A DNA stretch of 64,000 bases, from NCBI RefSeq assembly GCF_003590715.1, contig NZ_QQVY01000004.1, forward strand, positions 186,001-250,000, in the 5' to 3' direction. A model generated the notes under the pieces. The model did not search any database. It saw only the letters and a program-made list of their open reading frames with translations, and was not told where the DNA came from. Below, piece by piece: positions 35,961 through 44,886 of this stretch (position 1 is the first letter of the stretch; each line of letters begins with the position of its first letter). The translations under genes and the position numbers were made by a program. The stretch is from Paracoccus sp. JM45 (lineage in GTDB: Bacteria; Pseudomonadota; Alphaproteobacteria; Rhodobacterales; Rhodobacteraceae).

Positions 35961-37622
35961 ATGCAACAGCCGGACGATTCGCATCAGCCTTTGCACAGAA
36001 AGGGTTTGTGGGTGGCGCTGCTGGTCGTGTCATTGGTCGCGGTTCCACTGATTGTCGGACGTATCACCTATGACGCGTCCCTGACACGGTTGAACGATGC
36101 GGCGATGGCCAGCGCGCAGACCCGGGCCTTGGCACTGGACAGCATTCTTGACCGCCAGCGCGCGGTGGCGGTTGTCCTGTCGGTGGACCAGCAGGTGATC
36201 GCCACCCTGCGCGACGTTACCCCCGCCGATGACGCCGTATCGGCGAAACTGGATTTGCTGCGTGAAGAAACCCAAAGCAGCGTCGTCTATCTGATTAATG
36301 CCCAAGGGCGCGCGGTGGCTGCATCGAACTGGGACCAACCGACCAGCTTTCTGGGCTATGACTACGCGTTCCGCGACTATTTCCGGCAGGCGATGCAATA
36401 TGGCACAGGTCAGGAATATGCCCTTGGCACTGTCAGCCGGCGACCGGGCCTCTATCTGGCGCATGACATCCGCGACAATGGCCGTCCGATCGGCGTTATT
36501 GTCGTCAAGATCGAATTCGACACGCTAGAGTCCGCATGGGCCCGTGACCCTGACCACACCCATGTTCTGGATGCCGAAGGGACAGTGGTCATATCCAGCA
36601 CCCCCACGTTGCGGTTTAAGCCGCTGCCGCAGCAATCGGGTTTTCTGACAACCAAGGCCGCACTTCGCCGCAGCGACTGGACGCTGGTGGTCCGGACGCC
36701 CCACAGCGGCGCGCAGCGGCTGGCAGGACTGGCGGCAGGCACCGCCTTTCTGGTGGTTCTGCTGGGCGGCATTGCGACCGCGCTGGTAACGGCACGTTTG
36801 CGCCGCGCCGCCCGCATCGCCCGCGCCCAAGCCGCCTATCGTGATGATCTGGAACGCGCGGTGGCCGCCCGCACACGCGATCTGTCAGACGAGATGCGCG
36901 AACGCCAGACCGCCGAACAGCGCCTGATCCGTTTGCAGTCGGACCTTGTGCAGGCCAACAAGCTGGCCACCCTTGGCCAGATCACCGCCGGCGTCGCGCA
37001 CGAGCTGAACCAGCCTTTGGCCACCATCCGCCTGCTGGCGGAAAACGGAACCCATCTGCTGCCGCCCCAACCCGCGCGTGACAACCTGTCCCGCATCGTT
37101 GCCATGACCGACCGTATCGCCACCATCACCCAGCGCCTGCGCAGCTTTTCACGCAAGGCAACCGGGGCGGTGCAGGCTGTGCCGCTGGATCAGTCGATAC
37201 AGGCATCCCTGATGCTGACGGCCAGCCGCCGCCGTGCCAGCGCCATGCGGTTCAACCTGCCCCGGCTGCCACCTAATCTATGTGTGCGGGCGGAATCCGT
37301 CAGGCTGGAACAGATATTGGTCAACCTGCTGACCAATGCCCATGATGCACAGGAAGGCCACCCCGATCCGTGGATCCGCCTGCGGGTTGATCAGACGGCG
37401 CAGGATGTCACCCTGACCATTACAGACAACGGCCCCGGCATCGCACCCGATATGGCCACGCAGATATTCACCCCCTTTGCCACCGACAAACCGCAGGGGA
37501 TGGGGCTTGGGCTTGTAATTTCGCGTGATATTGCCCGCGACTTCGGGGGTGAACTGGACCTGTTGCCACCTGAACCCAACCAAGGCGCGTCCTTCCGCCT
37601 GACCATCCCGAGGGCCTTATGA
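35961..37622 (+). CDS. dctB: C4-dicarboxylate sensor histidine kinase DctB
   Basis: A 553-residue membrane kinase that senses periplasmic C4-dicarboxylates and phosphorylates DctD. It has a first membrane segment (GLWVALLVVSLVAVPLIVG), a periplasmic tandem-PAS sensor with NWDQPTSFLGYDYAFRDYF and GLYLAHDI, a second segment (AGTAFLVVLLGGIATALV), a coiled-coil, HisKA with GVAHELNQPLATIRLLAENG, and HATPase with TDNGPGIAPD and GMGLGLVISRDI. The frame is open from 35889, but that GTG lies inside the operator. I use ATG 35961; GTG at 35922 or 35943 is possible. The stop overlaps dctD in ATGA. Confidence 0.92.
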   Translation: MQQPDDSHQPLHRKGLWVALLVVSLVAVPLIVGRITYDASLTRLNDAAMASAQTRALALDSILDRQRAVAVVLSVDQQVIATLRDVTPADDAVSAKLDLLREETQSSVVYLINAQGRAVAASNWDQPTSFLGYDYAFRDYFRQAMQYGTGQEYALGTVSRRPGLYLAHDIRDNGRPIGVIVVKIEFDTLESAWARDPDHTHVLDAEGTVVISSTPTLRFKPLPQQSGFLTTKAALRRSDWTLVVRTPHSGAQRLAGLAAGTAFLVVLLGGIATALVTARLRRAARIARAQAAYRDDLERAVAARTRDLSDEMRERQTAEQRLIRLQSDLVQANKLATLGQITAGVAHELNQPLATIRLLAENGTHLLPPQPARDNLSRIVAMTDRIATITQRLRSFSRKATGAVQAVPLDQSIQASLMLTASRRRASAMRFNLPRLPPNLCVRAESVRLEQILVNLLTNAHDAQEGHPDPWIRLRVDQTAQDVTLTITDNGPGIAPDMATQIFTPFATDKPQGMGLGLVISRDIARDFGGELDLLPPEPNQGASFRLTIPRAL

Positions 37623-38935
37623 CCAATTCCCTTCGCGTCCGCCTTATCGACGATGATGACGACCTGCGCATGGCCCAGCGCCAGATGCTGGACATCGCAG
37701 GAATCGAGATCGAGGATTTTCCCGACGCCAGATCCGCCCTGACAGGTCTGGACCGCGACTATCGCGGTATTGTGCTGACCGATGTGCGGATGCCCGGAAT
37801 GGATGGCATCCAGTTGTTTCGTCACATACACGCCATGGATCCCGATCTGCCGGTGATCCTGCTGACAGGGCACGCTGATGTGGATATGGCGGTCTCTGCA
37901 CTGCATGCGGGGGCCTACGACTTTCTAACCAAGCCGATTGCCGGCGATGTGCTGACTGCATCCCTGCGACGGGCATTGGCCACACGCGCCTTGGTGCTGG
38001 AAAACCGCCGCCTGCGGCAGGTGGGCGATGATGCGGCGCTGGCGCATCCACAGCTGATGGGGGACAGTCCGGCAATGGTGCATCTGCGCGACGCCCTGAC
38101 CCGCGTGTCCGAGGCGCAAAGCGATGCCCTGATTATTGGGCCAAGTGGTGCGGGGAAATCGCTGGTTGCCCGCGCCATCCACCGGCAGGGTCCGCGCCGC
38201 AGCAAGGCCTTTGTCACGCTGGATTGCACCAATACCACCGACACGGGGCTAGAGGCGATGCTGCTGGGGCAACAGCCCGCCCTTGGCGCCCGCCACCCCC
38301 GCAGCGCAGGTCTGCTGGAAAAGGCGCATCGCGGTATCCTGTGTCTTGAGGATGTCACCGTCTTGCCCCAAGCCGCCCAAATCCGCCTTCTGAACCTGAT
38401 CGAGGCTGGCGAATACTGGCCCGCAGGCACCGCAGCGCCCCGTCCGCTGGACATCCAGATCATTGCAACGGCAAATCATGATGATCCTGCGGCATTCCAT
38501 CAGGGGCTGTATTATCGCCTGTCACGCGCCGTCCTGAGGGTGCCGCCCCTGTCAGAGCGTATGCAGGACATCCCCGCGCTGTTCCGCAGCTTTCTGCAAA
38601 CTGCCGCCGACCGTCTGTCGCGCGGCGTGCCGCCCTTGACCGATCTGGTCATGGCCCGCCTGTCAGCCCATCCGTGGCCGGGCAACCTGCGTGAATTGCA
38701 AGCATTTGCCGAACATCACATCCTTGGCCTGACCCCCAATACCACGCAGGAACCCCAAGACCGCCCGCCCCTGCCCGATATGGTTGCGGCTTATGAGGCA
38801 GAGCTGATCCGCGATGCCCTGCGCGAATGCCAAGGCCACGCGACCGAGGCGATGTCCCGCCTCGGGCTGCCGCGCAAGACCTTCTATGACAAGCTGACCC
38901 GTCACGGTATCCGCCCCGCAGACTTCAGGACGTGA
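37619..38935 (+). CDS. dctD: DctD-type response regulator lacking the GAFTGA motif
   Basis: The 438-residue regulator has a receiver with D55 in VLTDVRMPGMDG, an AAA+ domain from about 145 to 370 with Walker A GPSGAGKS (174-181), and a Fis-type HTH near the end (CQGHATEAMSRLGLPRKTFYDKL). In place of GAFTGA, the loop that touches sigma54, it reads GQQPALGARHPRSAG (about 217-231), and Walker B is LCLED instead of LFLDE. It therefore probably does not activate sigma54 polymerase; the R. capsulatus NtrC, which also lacks GAFTGA, works with sigma70 polymerase. It is coupled to dctB by a 4-bp overlap. Confidence 0.9.
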   Translation: MTNSLRVRLIDDDDDLRMAQRQMLDIAGIEIEDFPDARSALTGLDRDYRGIVLTDVRMPGMDGIQLFRHIHAMDPDLPVILLTGHADVDMAVSALHAGAYDFLTKPIAGDVLTASLRRALATRALVLENRRLRQVGDDAALAHPQLMGDSPAMVHLRDALTRVSEAQSDALIIGPSGAGKSLVARAIHRQGPRRSKAFVTLDCTNTTDTGLEAMLLGQQPALGARHPRSAGLLEKAHRGILCLEDVTVLPQAAQIRLLNLIEAGEYWPAGTAAPRPLDIQIIATANHDDPAAFHQGLYYRLSRAVLRVPPLSERMQDIPALFRSFLQTAADRLSRGVPPLTDLVMARLSAHPWPGNLRELQAFAEHHILGLTPNTTQEPQDRPPLPDMVAAYEAELIRDALRECQGHATEAMSRLGLPRKTFYDKLTRHGIRPADFRT

Positions 38936-38947
38936 AGGAACCCGTGA

Positions 38948-38966
38948 CGATAACGGGGGGTTATCG
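38948..38966. promoter_or_regulatory. Inverted repeat upstream of the type III PKS gene
   Basis: CGATAAC (38948-38954) and GTTATCG (38960-38966) flank five G residues. It lies 65 bp before the PKS start, in the only gap between dctD and the PKS, so it may be an operator or a weak terminator of dctBD. Confidence 0.4.
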
Positions 38967-39030
38967 CCAAGGGTCGATATTACCCCCGCATTTCATCACA
39001 ACATTTCGCCGTGGCGCGAAAGGATCATTG

Positions 39031-40092
39031 ATGCCTGTTTTCCTGCACAGCCTTTCCACCGCCCTGCCGCCCCATTGCCTTGACCAGAACGACGTCGCCG
39101 CCCGTGCCGCGATGATTTTCGGGGACCGCTATCCGCAGTTCGACCGTCTTTCCAAGACCTTCCAGACATCCGGCATCAATCAGCGATATTCGGTAATGCC
39201 GATAGACTGGTTTTCGCAGGATCACGGCTGGAAGGACCGCAATGATGCCTATCTGGCAGGGGCTTCGGATATGTTCCTGCGCGCGGCGACGGCCGCATTG
39301 GCCGACGCGGGCTGGACTGCCGATCAGGTCGATTGCGTCGTCACCGTCTCCTCGACCGGTATCGCCACGCCGACGATCGAGGCACGGGTCTTTACGGATA
39401 TGGGTTTTCGCGATGATATCCTGCGCGTGCCTGTCTTCGGCCTTGGCTGTGCGGGCGGTGTGTCGGGCCTGTCGATCGCCCGAACCATTGCGGGCGGACA
39501 GGACGCGCCAAAAGTGCTGCTGGTCGTGATCGAGGCCTGTTCCCTCTCCTTCCGCACAGACCGCCTGCAAAAGGCCGATATCATCGCGACGGTGCTATTC
39601 GGTGACGGCTCGGCCGCGGCATGTATCAGTGCGGATCATCCGGCCACAGGCCCCTTTGTGCAGCTAGGCAAGGGTTATCAGAAAATCTGGCCCGATACCT
39701 TGCAGATCATGGGCTGGGATGTGGATGAAACCGGCCTTGGCGTGGTCTTCGACCGGTCAATCCCCACCTTTGTGACCGAAAATTTCGCAGATGCTGCGGG
39801 GCAAGCGCTGGCTGCATCATCATTGCGCCACGACCAGATCGACCGCTATGTCTGCCATCCCGGCGGTGCCAAAGTCGTCGAGGCGATAGAGACCGCGCTG
39901 GACCTGCCATCCGGCATTCTGGACGCCGAACGCGACGTTCTGCGCGACACCGGCAATATGTCTGCGCCGACGGTGATGTTCGTGATGAAATCGGTTTTGG
40001 CGGCAGGAACCACCGGCCAGATGATGGCCTGCGCCCTTGGGCCGGGGTTCACCGGATCATTCCTGCCCTTCCAAGTCTCGGGCGCTGCCTGA
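39031..40092 (+). CDS. Type III polyketide synthase
   Basis: A 353-residue enzyme of the chalcone/stilbene synthase family. It extends an acyl-CoA starter with malonyl-CoA and cyclises the chain, in bacteria usually to alkylpyrones, alkylresorcinols or phloroglucinols. The catalytic triad is visible: C140 in VFGLGCAGGVSG, H276 in YVCHPGGAKV and N309 in DTGNMSAPT. AAAGGATC precedes the ATG at 39031; an earlier in-frame Met would add a non-conserved leader. The stop overlaps the next start in TGATG, tying it to a methyltransferase. The starter unit cannot be predicted. Confidence 0.93.
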   Translation: MPVFLHSLSTALPPHCLDQNDVAARAAMIFGDRYPQFDRLSKTFQTSGINQRYSVMPIDWFSQDHGWKDRNDAYLAGASDMFLRAATAALADAGWTADQVDCVVTVSSTGIATPTIEARVFTDMGFRDDILRVPVFGLGCAGGVSGLSIARTIAGGQDAPKVLLVVIEACSLSFRTDRLQKADIIATVLFGDGSAAACISADHPATGPFVQLGKGYQKIWPDTLQIMGWDVDETGLGVVFDRSIPTFVTENFADAAGQALAASSLRHDQIDRYVCHPGGAKVVEAIETALDLPSGILDAERDVLRDTGNMSAPTVMFVMKSVLAAGTTGQMMACALGPGFTGSFLPFQVSGAA

Positions 40093-40583
40093 TGCAGACC
40101 GCAACGATCCTGTTTCTGGGCTTTGTCCTGCTGCAACGACTGGCCGAACTGGTCATTGCACGGATCAACACCCGCCGCTTGCTGACCAAAGGCGCGTATG
40201 AGATTGGTGCGGTTCACTATCCGCTTATGGTCGGCATGCATGCCCTGTGGCTTATCTTTCTGATTGGCTGGGGCTATGATCAACCGGTTCATTACGGCTG
40301 GTTGGCACTGTTTGGCATCCTGCAACTCCTGCGTGTCTGGATTTTGGGGACACTGGGGCCGCGCTGGACCACGCGGATCATCATCCTGCCCGAACCCTTG
40401 GTGCGACGCGGGCCGTTCCGCTTTCTGCGCCACCCCAATTACACCCTTGTCGTGGCCGAGATTATCGTCGCGCCAATGGTGTTGGGGCTAGTCTGGGTGG
40501 CCGCGCTGTTCACGGTGCTGAATGCCCTGATGCTGTATGTCCGCATCAGGGCTGAAAACCGCGCCCTAGCGCCTTTACGCTGA
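40092..40583 (+). CDS. Isoprenylcysteine carboxyl methyltransferase-like membrane protein
   Basis: The 163-residue membrane protein has four or five hydrophobic helices and the ICMT-type SAM site VRRGPFRFLRHPNYTLVVAEI, with a closing RIRAENRAL. Homologues next to type III PKS genes (the BpsA/BpsB pair of Bacillus subtilis) methylate the alkylpyrone product, so that is the most likely role here. Its start overlaps the PKS stop by one base. Its own stop runs 9 bp into the 3' end of the convergent guaD. Confidence 0.88.
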   Translation: MQTATILFLGFVLLQRLAELVIARINTRRLLTKGAYEIGAVHYPLMVGMHALWLIFLIGWGYDQPVHYGWLALFGILQLLRVWILGTLGPRWTTRIIILPEPLVRRGPFRFLRHPNYTLVVAEIIVAPMVLGLVWVAALFTVLNALMLYVRIRAENRALAPLR

Positions 40584-41855
40584 CTTGCAAGGACGTCCGG
40601 CGACATAGGTCTGCGCGACAGCGCGGTCATCGCCCATGATCTGCAGGATGAACAATTCCTCGGCCAAGGTTTCGGCACGCTCCATCCGCAATTCCATCGC
40701 GCTGGTCGCGCGGGCATCAAGCACCACCAGATCGGCATCCGACCCGACCGCCAAAGTGCCGATACTGTCCTGCATTCTTAAAGCAACCGCATTGCCGCGT
40801 GTTGCCCAATGGAAGGCTGTCAGCGGATGCAGCTTTTGCCCGCGCATCTGCAGAACCTTATACCCCTCGTTCAACGTCTGAAGCATCGAATAGCTGGTGC
40901 CACCGCCAATATCGCTGGCAATCCCGCTGACGATGCCGGCCTGCCGCAAGCCCGCCTCGTCAAACAGCCCCGATCCAAGGAACAGGTTCGAGGTCGGACA
41001 GAAGACCGCGCGGCTGCCGGTTTCGGCCATCCGCGCAATTTCACGCGGTTCAAGATGGATTGAATGGCCCAACAGCAGCTTGTCCGACAGCAGACCGTTC
41101 TGTTCGTATATATCCAGATAATCCCGCGCCTTGGGATACAGACTTAAGGTGAAATCGATCTCGTCCCTATTCTCGGACAGATGGGTCTGGATGTGGCAAT
41201 CGGGGTGTTCTTGCGCCAACTGGCCGGTCGCTGCCAATTGTTTAGGGGTCGAGGTGATCGCAAAGCGCGGCGTGATGGCATAGCGTTGCCGCCCCTTGCC
41301 ATGCCAGTCGCCGATCAGCGCCTTGCTGTCGTCATAGCCCTGCTGGGGCGTGTCCAGCACCGCATCAGGCGCATTGCGGTCCATCATCACCTTGCCCGCA
41401 ACCATCGCCATATTGCGATCATGGGCGGCAGCGAACAGGGCATCGGCGCTGGTCTTATGCACCGAACAGAAGGCCACCGCCGATGTGGTGCCATGCGCGG
41501 TCAGCTGGTCCAGAAACAGACCCGCCATGCGCGTGGCGTGATCGGGGTCGGCAAAGCGCGCCTCCTCGGGGAAGGTATAGGTGTTCAGCCAGTCCAGCAG
41601 CTGCGCGCCCCAACTGGCGATGACCTGCACCTGCGGGAAATGCAGATGCGGATCGATGAAACCGGGCAGGATCAGGTTCGGACGGTGGTCGGTTTCGGGC
41701 AGGTCGGGACGCGCCAGATCGGCATAATCCCCAACAGCCATGATCTTGCCGTCCTGAACGACAATCGCGCCGTCTTCCCAAAAGCGGTGGTTGTCGTCGG
41801 ATTCCGCCGGATCGGCGTGAAAATCCAGAACGCGGCCTCGGATCAGGTGTTGCAT
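40575..41855 (-). CDS. guaD: Guanine deaminase
   Basis: It deaminates guanine to xanthine and feeds the xanthine dehydrogenase encoded upstream. The 426-residue amidohydrolase has the zinc pair H70 and H72 in LPGFIDPHLHFPQ, which is the guanine deaminase signature, followed by FPEEARFADP, AFCSVH, the ligand His in QTHLSE, GHSIHLEPREI, and SDIGGGTSYSML with the catalytic Asp. It is last in the xdhABC-guaD operon, overlapping xdhC by 13 bp. Its 3' end overlaps the convergent methyltransferase gene by 9 bp. Confidence 0.95.
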   Translation of the reverse strand: MQHLIRGRVLDFHADPAESDDNHRFWEDGAIVVQDGKIMAVGDYADLARPDLPETDHRPNLILPGFIDPHLHFPQVQVIASWGAQLLDWLNTYTFPEEARFADPDHATRMAGLFLDQLTAHGTTSAVAFCSVHKTSADALFAAAHDRNMAMVAGKVMMDRNAPDAVLDTPQQGYDDSKALIGDWHGKGRQRYAITPRFAITSTPKQLAATGQLAQEHPDCHIQTHLSENRDEIDFTLSLYPKARDYLDIYEQNGLLSDKLLLGHSIHLEPREIARMAETGSRAVFCPTSNLFLGSGLFDEAGLRQAGIVSGIASDIGGGTSYSMLQTLNEGYKVLQMRGQKLHPLTAFHWATRGNAVALRMQDSIGTLAVGSDADLVVLDARATSAMELRMERAETLAEELFILQIMGDDRAVAQTYVAGRPCKSA

Positions 41856-42577
41856 ATGTCTTTTCTTGGCAAAGTGACTGAGGTCAGCCGTCCGATCAGT
41901 TCGGCGGCGGTGAAGGCGGCGATGACTTCGGGGCGCTTGTCATGGGACAGGCCCGCACCGATGGGACATACCAGCCGCGAGGTATCGATACCCTTGGCGA
42001 ACCGACGAAACTGCGCGCGCTTGGTCGCACTGCCGATCATCCCGACATAGGACAGGTCGGGGCGCGACAAAGCCTCGGTCGCCAGCAGGAAATCCAGCGC
42101 GTGGTCATGGGTCAGGATGACAACCGCCGTACCTGCGCGGGCATCGCGGATCATCGCTTCGGGCAGCGGGGTCAGATGGGTGGTGACACCCTTGGCGGCC
42201 AGCGCCAGTTCCTCGGGTCGCTGATCGATCAAACTCGCATTCACCGGCAGCGGTTGCAGCGCCAATGCCAGCGCCCGCCCGACATGGCCTGCGCCAAAGA
42301 TCAGCGCGTCGGGGTGATCCTGCGTCGTTGGCCCAAGGCGGTCCAGTTCCAGCGCAACCCGCCCGCCGCAGCACTGGCCGATTTCAGGTCCCAACGGCAC
42401 ATCCATCCGGTCCAGCGCCAAGCCCTGCGCCAGCATGACCCGCGCGCGGTCGATCGCCATATATTCCAGCTGCCCGCCGCCAATCGTGCCCTGCACGGCA
42501 TCGGGGCCGACGAACATCTCGGCCCCGACATCGCGCGGGGTGGACCCACGGGCGGATATGACGCGAACGCGGATCAT
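41843..42577 (-). CDS. xdhC: Xanthine dehydrogenase accessory protein XdhC
   Basis: The 244-residue chaperone binds molybdenum cofactor and promotes its sulfuration and insertion into XdhB. The start MIRVRVISARGSTPRDVGAEM and the TIGGGQLEYMAI motif are typical, as are GQCCGGRVALELDRL and the Rossmann-like LIFGAGHVGRALA. The ATG overlaps the xdhB stop in ATGA at 42574-42577. The frame extends further upstream, but those residues are out-of-frame xdhB sequence. Confidence 0.94.
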   Translation of the reverse strand: MIRVRVISARGSTPRDVGAEMFVGPDAVQGTIGGGQLEYMAIDRARVMLAQGLALDRMDVPLGPEIGQCCGGRVALELDRLGPTTQDHPDALIFGAGHVGRALALALQPLPVNASLIDQRPEELALAAKGVTTHLTPLPEAMIRDARAGTAVVILTHDHALDFLLATEALSRPDLSYVGMIGSATKRAQFRRFAKGIDTSRLVCPIGAGLSHDKRPEVIAAFTAAELIGRLTSVTLPRKDICNT

Positions 42578-44886
42578 CCGCGCAGGCGGTCCACGGCCAT
42601 CAGCACGCGTTCGGGGGTGGCAGGCGCGTCGATGCGGGCAGGTTCGCGGTAATCGCACATCGAGGCGACGGCCATATTGATCGCCTCGAACACGCTGATG
42701 CCCAGCATGAAGGGCGGTTCGCCCACGGCCTTGGACCGCTTGATGGTGCGTTCGGCAGCCACGGACCAATCGGCCAGCGTGACGTTGAATATACGCGGAC
42801 GATCACTGGCCAGCGGCACCTTATAGGTTGATGGCGCATGGGTCCGCAGGCGGCCCTTGTCATCCCACCACAGCTCCTCGGTCGTCAGCCAGCCTGCACC
42901 TTGGACAAAGGCACCTTCAACCTGACCTTTGTCGATAGCGGGGTTCAGACTGCGCCCCACGTCATGCAAGACATCGGTGCGGTCGATGATGTATTCGCCG
43001 GTCAGCGTATCGACTGAAACCTCGGACACTGCCGCGCCATAGGCATAGTAATAGAACGGCCTGCCGCGCCCCGTCGAACGGTCCCAGTGGATTTTAGGCG
43101 TCTTGTAATGCCCCGCCGCCGACAGATGCACCCGCGCCATATAGGCAGCGGCGATCACCTCGGTAAAGGGGATGGCGGTATCGCCTGCCATGATGTTTCC
43201 GGGCACAAAGCTTACCGCATCGGGTGTGACCTGCCAGCGTTCGGCCACAAATTCGACCAGCCGCGCCTTGATCTGATTGGCAGCGTCCAGCGCCGCCATG
43301 CCGTTCAGATCGGTCCCCGATGACGCCGCCGTGGCCGAGGAATTGGGCACCTTTTCCGTCGTCGTCTTGGTAATTTTGATACGGCTGATGTCGCATTGGA
43401 ACGCCTCGGCCACGACCTGCGCGACCTTGATGTTCAGCCCCTGCCCCATTTCCGTCCCGCCATGGTTCAGCGCGATAGAGCCGTCGGAATAGATATGGAT
43501 CAGCGCCCCCGCCTGATTGAACCACGTTGCGGTAAAGCTGATACCGAATTTCACCGGCGTCAGGGCGATGCCCTTGCGGATTACCCCGCGCTTGGCGTTC
43601 CAGTCCAGCACCGCCTGACGCCGCGCCTGATAATCGCTGCTGGCCTCCAGTTCATCCAAAATACGCGGCAGGATCTGGTCATCGACCGATTGGTGATAGG
43701 GCGTCAGCTGCCCGTTTTCATACAGGTTTGCACGGCGGATTTCCAAAGGATCGCGGCCAAGGGCATAGGCGATTTCCTCGATCATGCGTTCGGCCACGAT
43801 GACACCCTGCGGCCCGCCAAAGCCGCGAAAGGCGGTGTTGCTGACGGTGTTTGTCTTCATCGGATGACTGCTGACACGCACATCGGGATAGAAATAGGCA
43901 TTGTCAGCATGAAACAGCGCCCGGTCCGTCACCGGCCCCGACAGGTCCGACGAAAACCCGCAACGCGCATACCAGTCGCCCTGAACGGCACGGATTTTGC
44001 CCGCATCGTCAAAGCCGATTTCGTAATCAACGACGAAGTCATGGCGCTTGCCGGTCGCGATCATATCGTCGTCGCGGTCCGGACGGATTTTCACCGCCCG
44101 CTTCCAGCGCTTTGCCGCAATGGCGGCGACGCAGGCGAACAGGTTCATCTGCGTTTCCTTACCGCCGAACCCGCCGCCCATCCGGCGCACATTCACAACG
44201 ATTGCGCTGCTGGGCGCTTGCAGGGCGTGGGCCACCATATGCTGCACCTCGGAGGGGTGCTGGGTCGAGACGTTGATGGTCATATCATCGTCTTCGCCCG
44301 GCACGGCCATGGCGATCTGACCTTCCAGATAAAAGTGGTCCTGCCCGCCGATTTCAAAGCGCCCGCTAATCCGGCGCGGCGCAGCGGCCATGCCCTGATC
44401 GGCATCGCCACGGCGCAGGGTCAGGGGTTCGGTGACATAGCCCATGCCCGCATCCCGCGCCGCAATCGGGTCCAGCGCATGGGGCAGCGCGTCATAGCTG
44501 ATGCGGGCCTTATGTGCCGCACGGCGTGCCTGATCGCGGGTTTCCGCGATAACGGCAAAAACCGGCTGACCCCAGAACAGCACCGTGTTTTCGGCAAAGA
44601 TCGGGTCGTCCTTTTTGCCATTGGCCGACACATCATTGATGCCCGGAATATCCTTGGCGGTCAGCACGCCAATCACACCGGGATGGGCCAGTGTCTCGCT
44701 GAAATCCATATCGGTGATGGTGCCATGGGCGCATTGCGACAGGCCCAGGTAGGCGTGGATCAACCCATAGGGTTCGTTCAGATCGTCGGTATATTCCGCG
44801 CGACCGGTGACGTGTTTGGAGGCGCTGTCATGGGCCGTGTCCTGATGGGCCTGCCCGCAAATGGTAATGTCGTCTTTCATGGTCAT
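42574..44886 (-). CDS. xdhB: Xanthine dehydrogenase, molybdopterin-binding subunit
   Basis: The 770-residue large subunit carries the molybdenum centre where hypoxanthine and xanthine are oxidised to urate. The N-terminal domain has GRAEYTDDLNEPYGLIHAYLG; then VRRMGGGFGGKETQ, TAFRGFGGPQG and GGTEMGQGLNIKVAQVV mark the cofactor-binding regions; the C-terminus has GEPPFMLGISVFEAI with the catalytic Glu context. The ATG is tied to the xdhA stop by a 4-bp overlap. Together with xdhA and xdhC it forms the usual bacterial XDH operon. Confidence 0.96.
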   Translation of the reverse strand: MTMKDDITICGQAHQDTAHDSASKHVTGRAEYTDDLNEPYGLIHAYLGLSQCAHGTITDMDFSETLAHPGVIGVLTAKDIPGINDVSANGKKDDPIFAENTVLFWGQPVFAVIAETRDQARRAAHKARISYDALPHALDPIAARDAGMGYVTEPLTLRRGDADQGMAAAPRRISGRFEIGGQDHFYLEGQIAMAVPGEDDDMTINVSTQHPSEVQHMVAHALQAPSSAIVVNVRRMGGGFGGKETQMNLFACVAAIAAKRWKRAVKIRPDRDDDMIATGKRHDFVVDYEIGFDDAGKIRAVQGDWYARCGFSSDLSGPVTDRALFHADNAYFYPDVRVSSHPMKTNTVSNTAFRGFGGPQGVIVAERMIEEIAYALGRDPLEIRRANLYENGQLTPYHQSVDDQILPRILDELEASSDYQARRQAVLDWNAKRGVIRKGIALTPVKFGISFTATWFNQAGALIHIYSDGSIALNHGGTEMGQGLNIKVAQVVAEAFQCDISRIKITKTTTEKVPNSSATAASSGTDLNGMAALDAANQIKARLVEFVAERWQVTPDAVSFVPGNIMAGDTAIPFTEVIAAAYMARVHLSAAGHYKTPKIHWDRSTGRGRPFYYYAYGAAVSEVSVDTLTGEYIIDRTDVLHDVGRSLNPAIDKGQVEGAFVQGAGWLTTEELWWDDKGRLRTHAPSTYKVPLASDRPRIFNVTLADWSVAAERTIKRSKAVGEPPFMLGISVFEAINMAVASMCDYREPARIDAPATPERVLMAVDRLRG

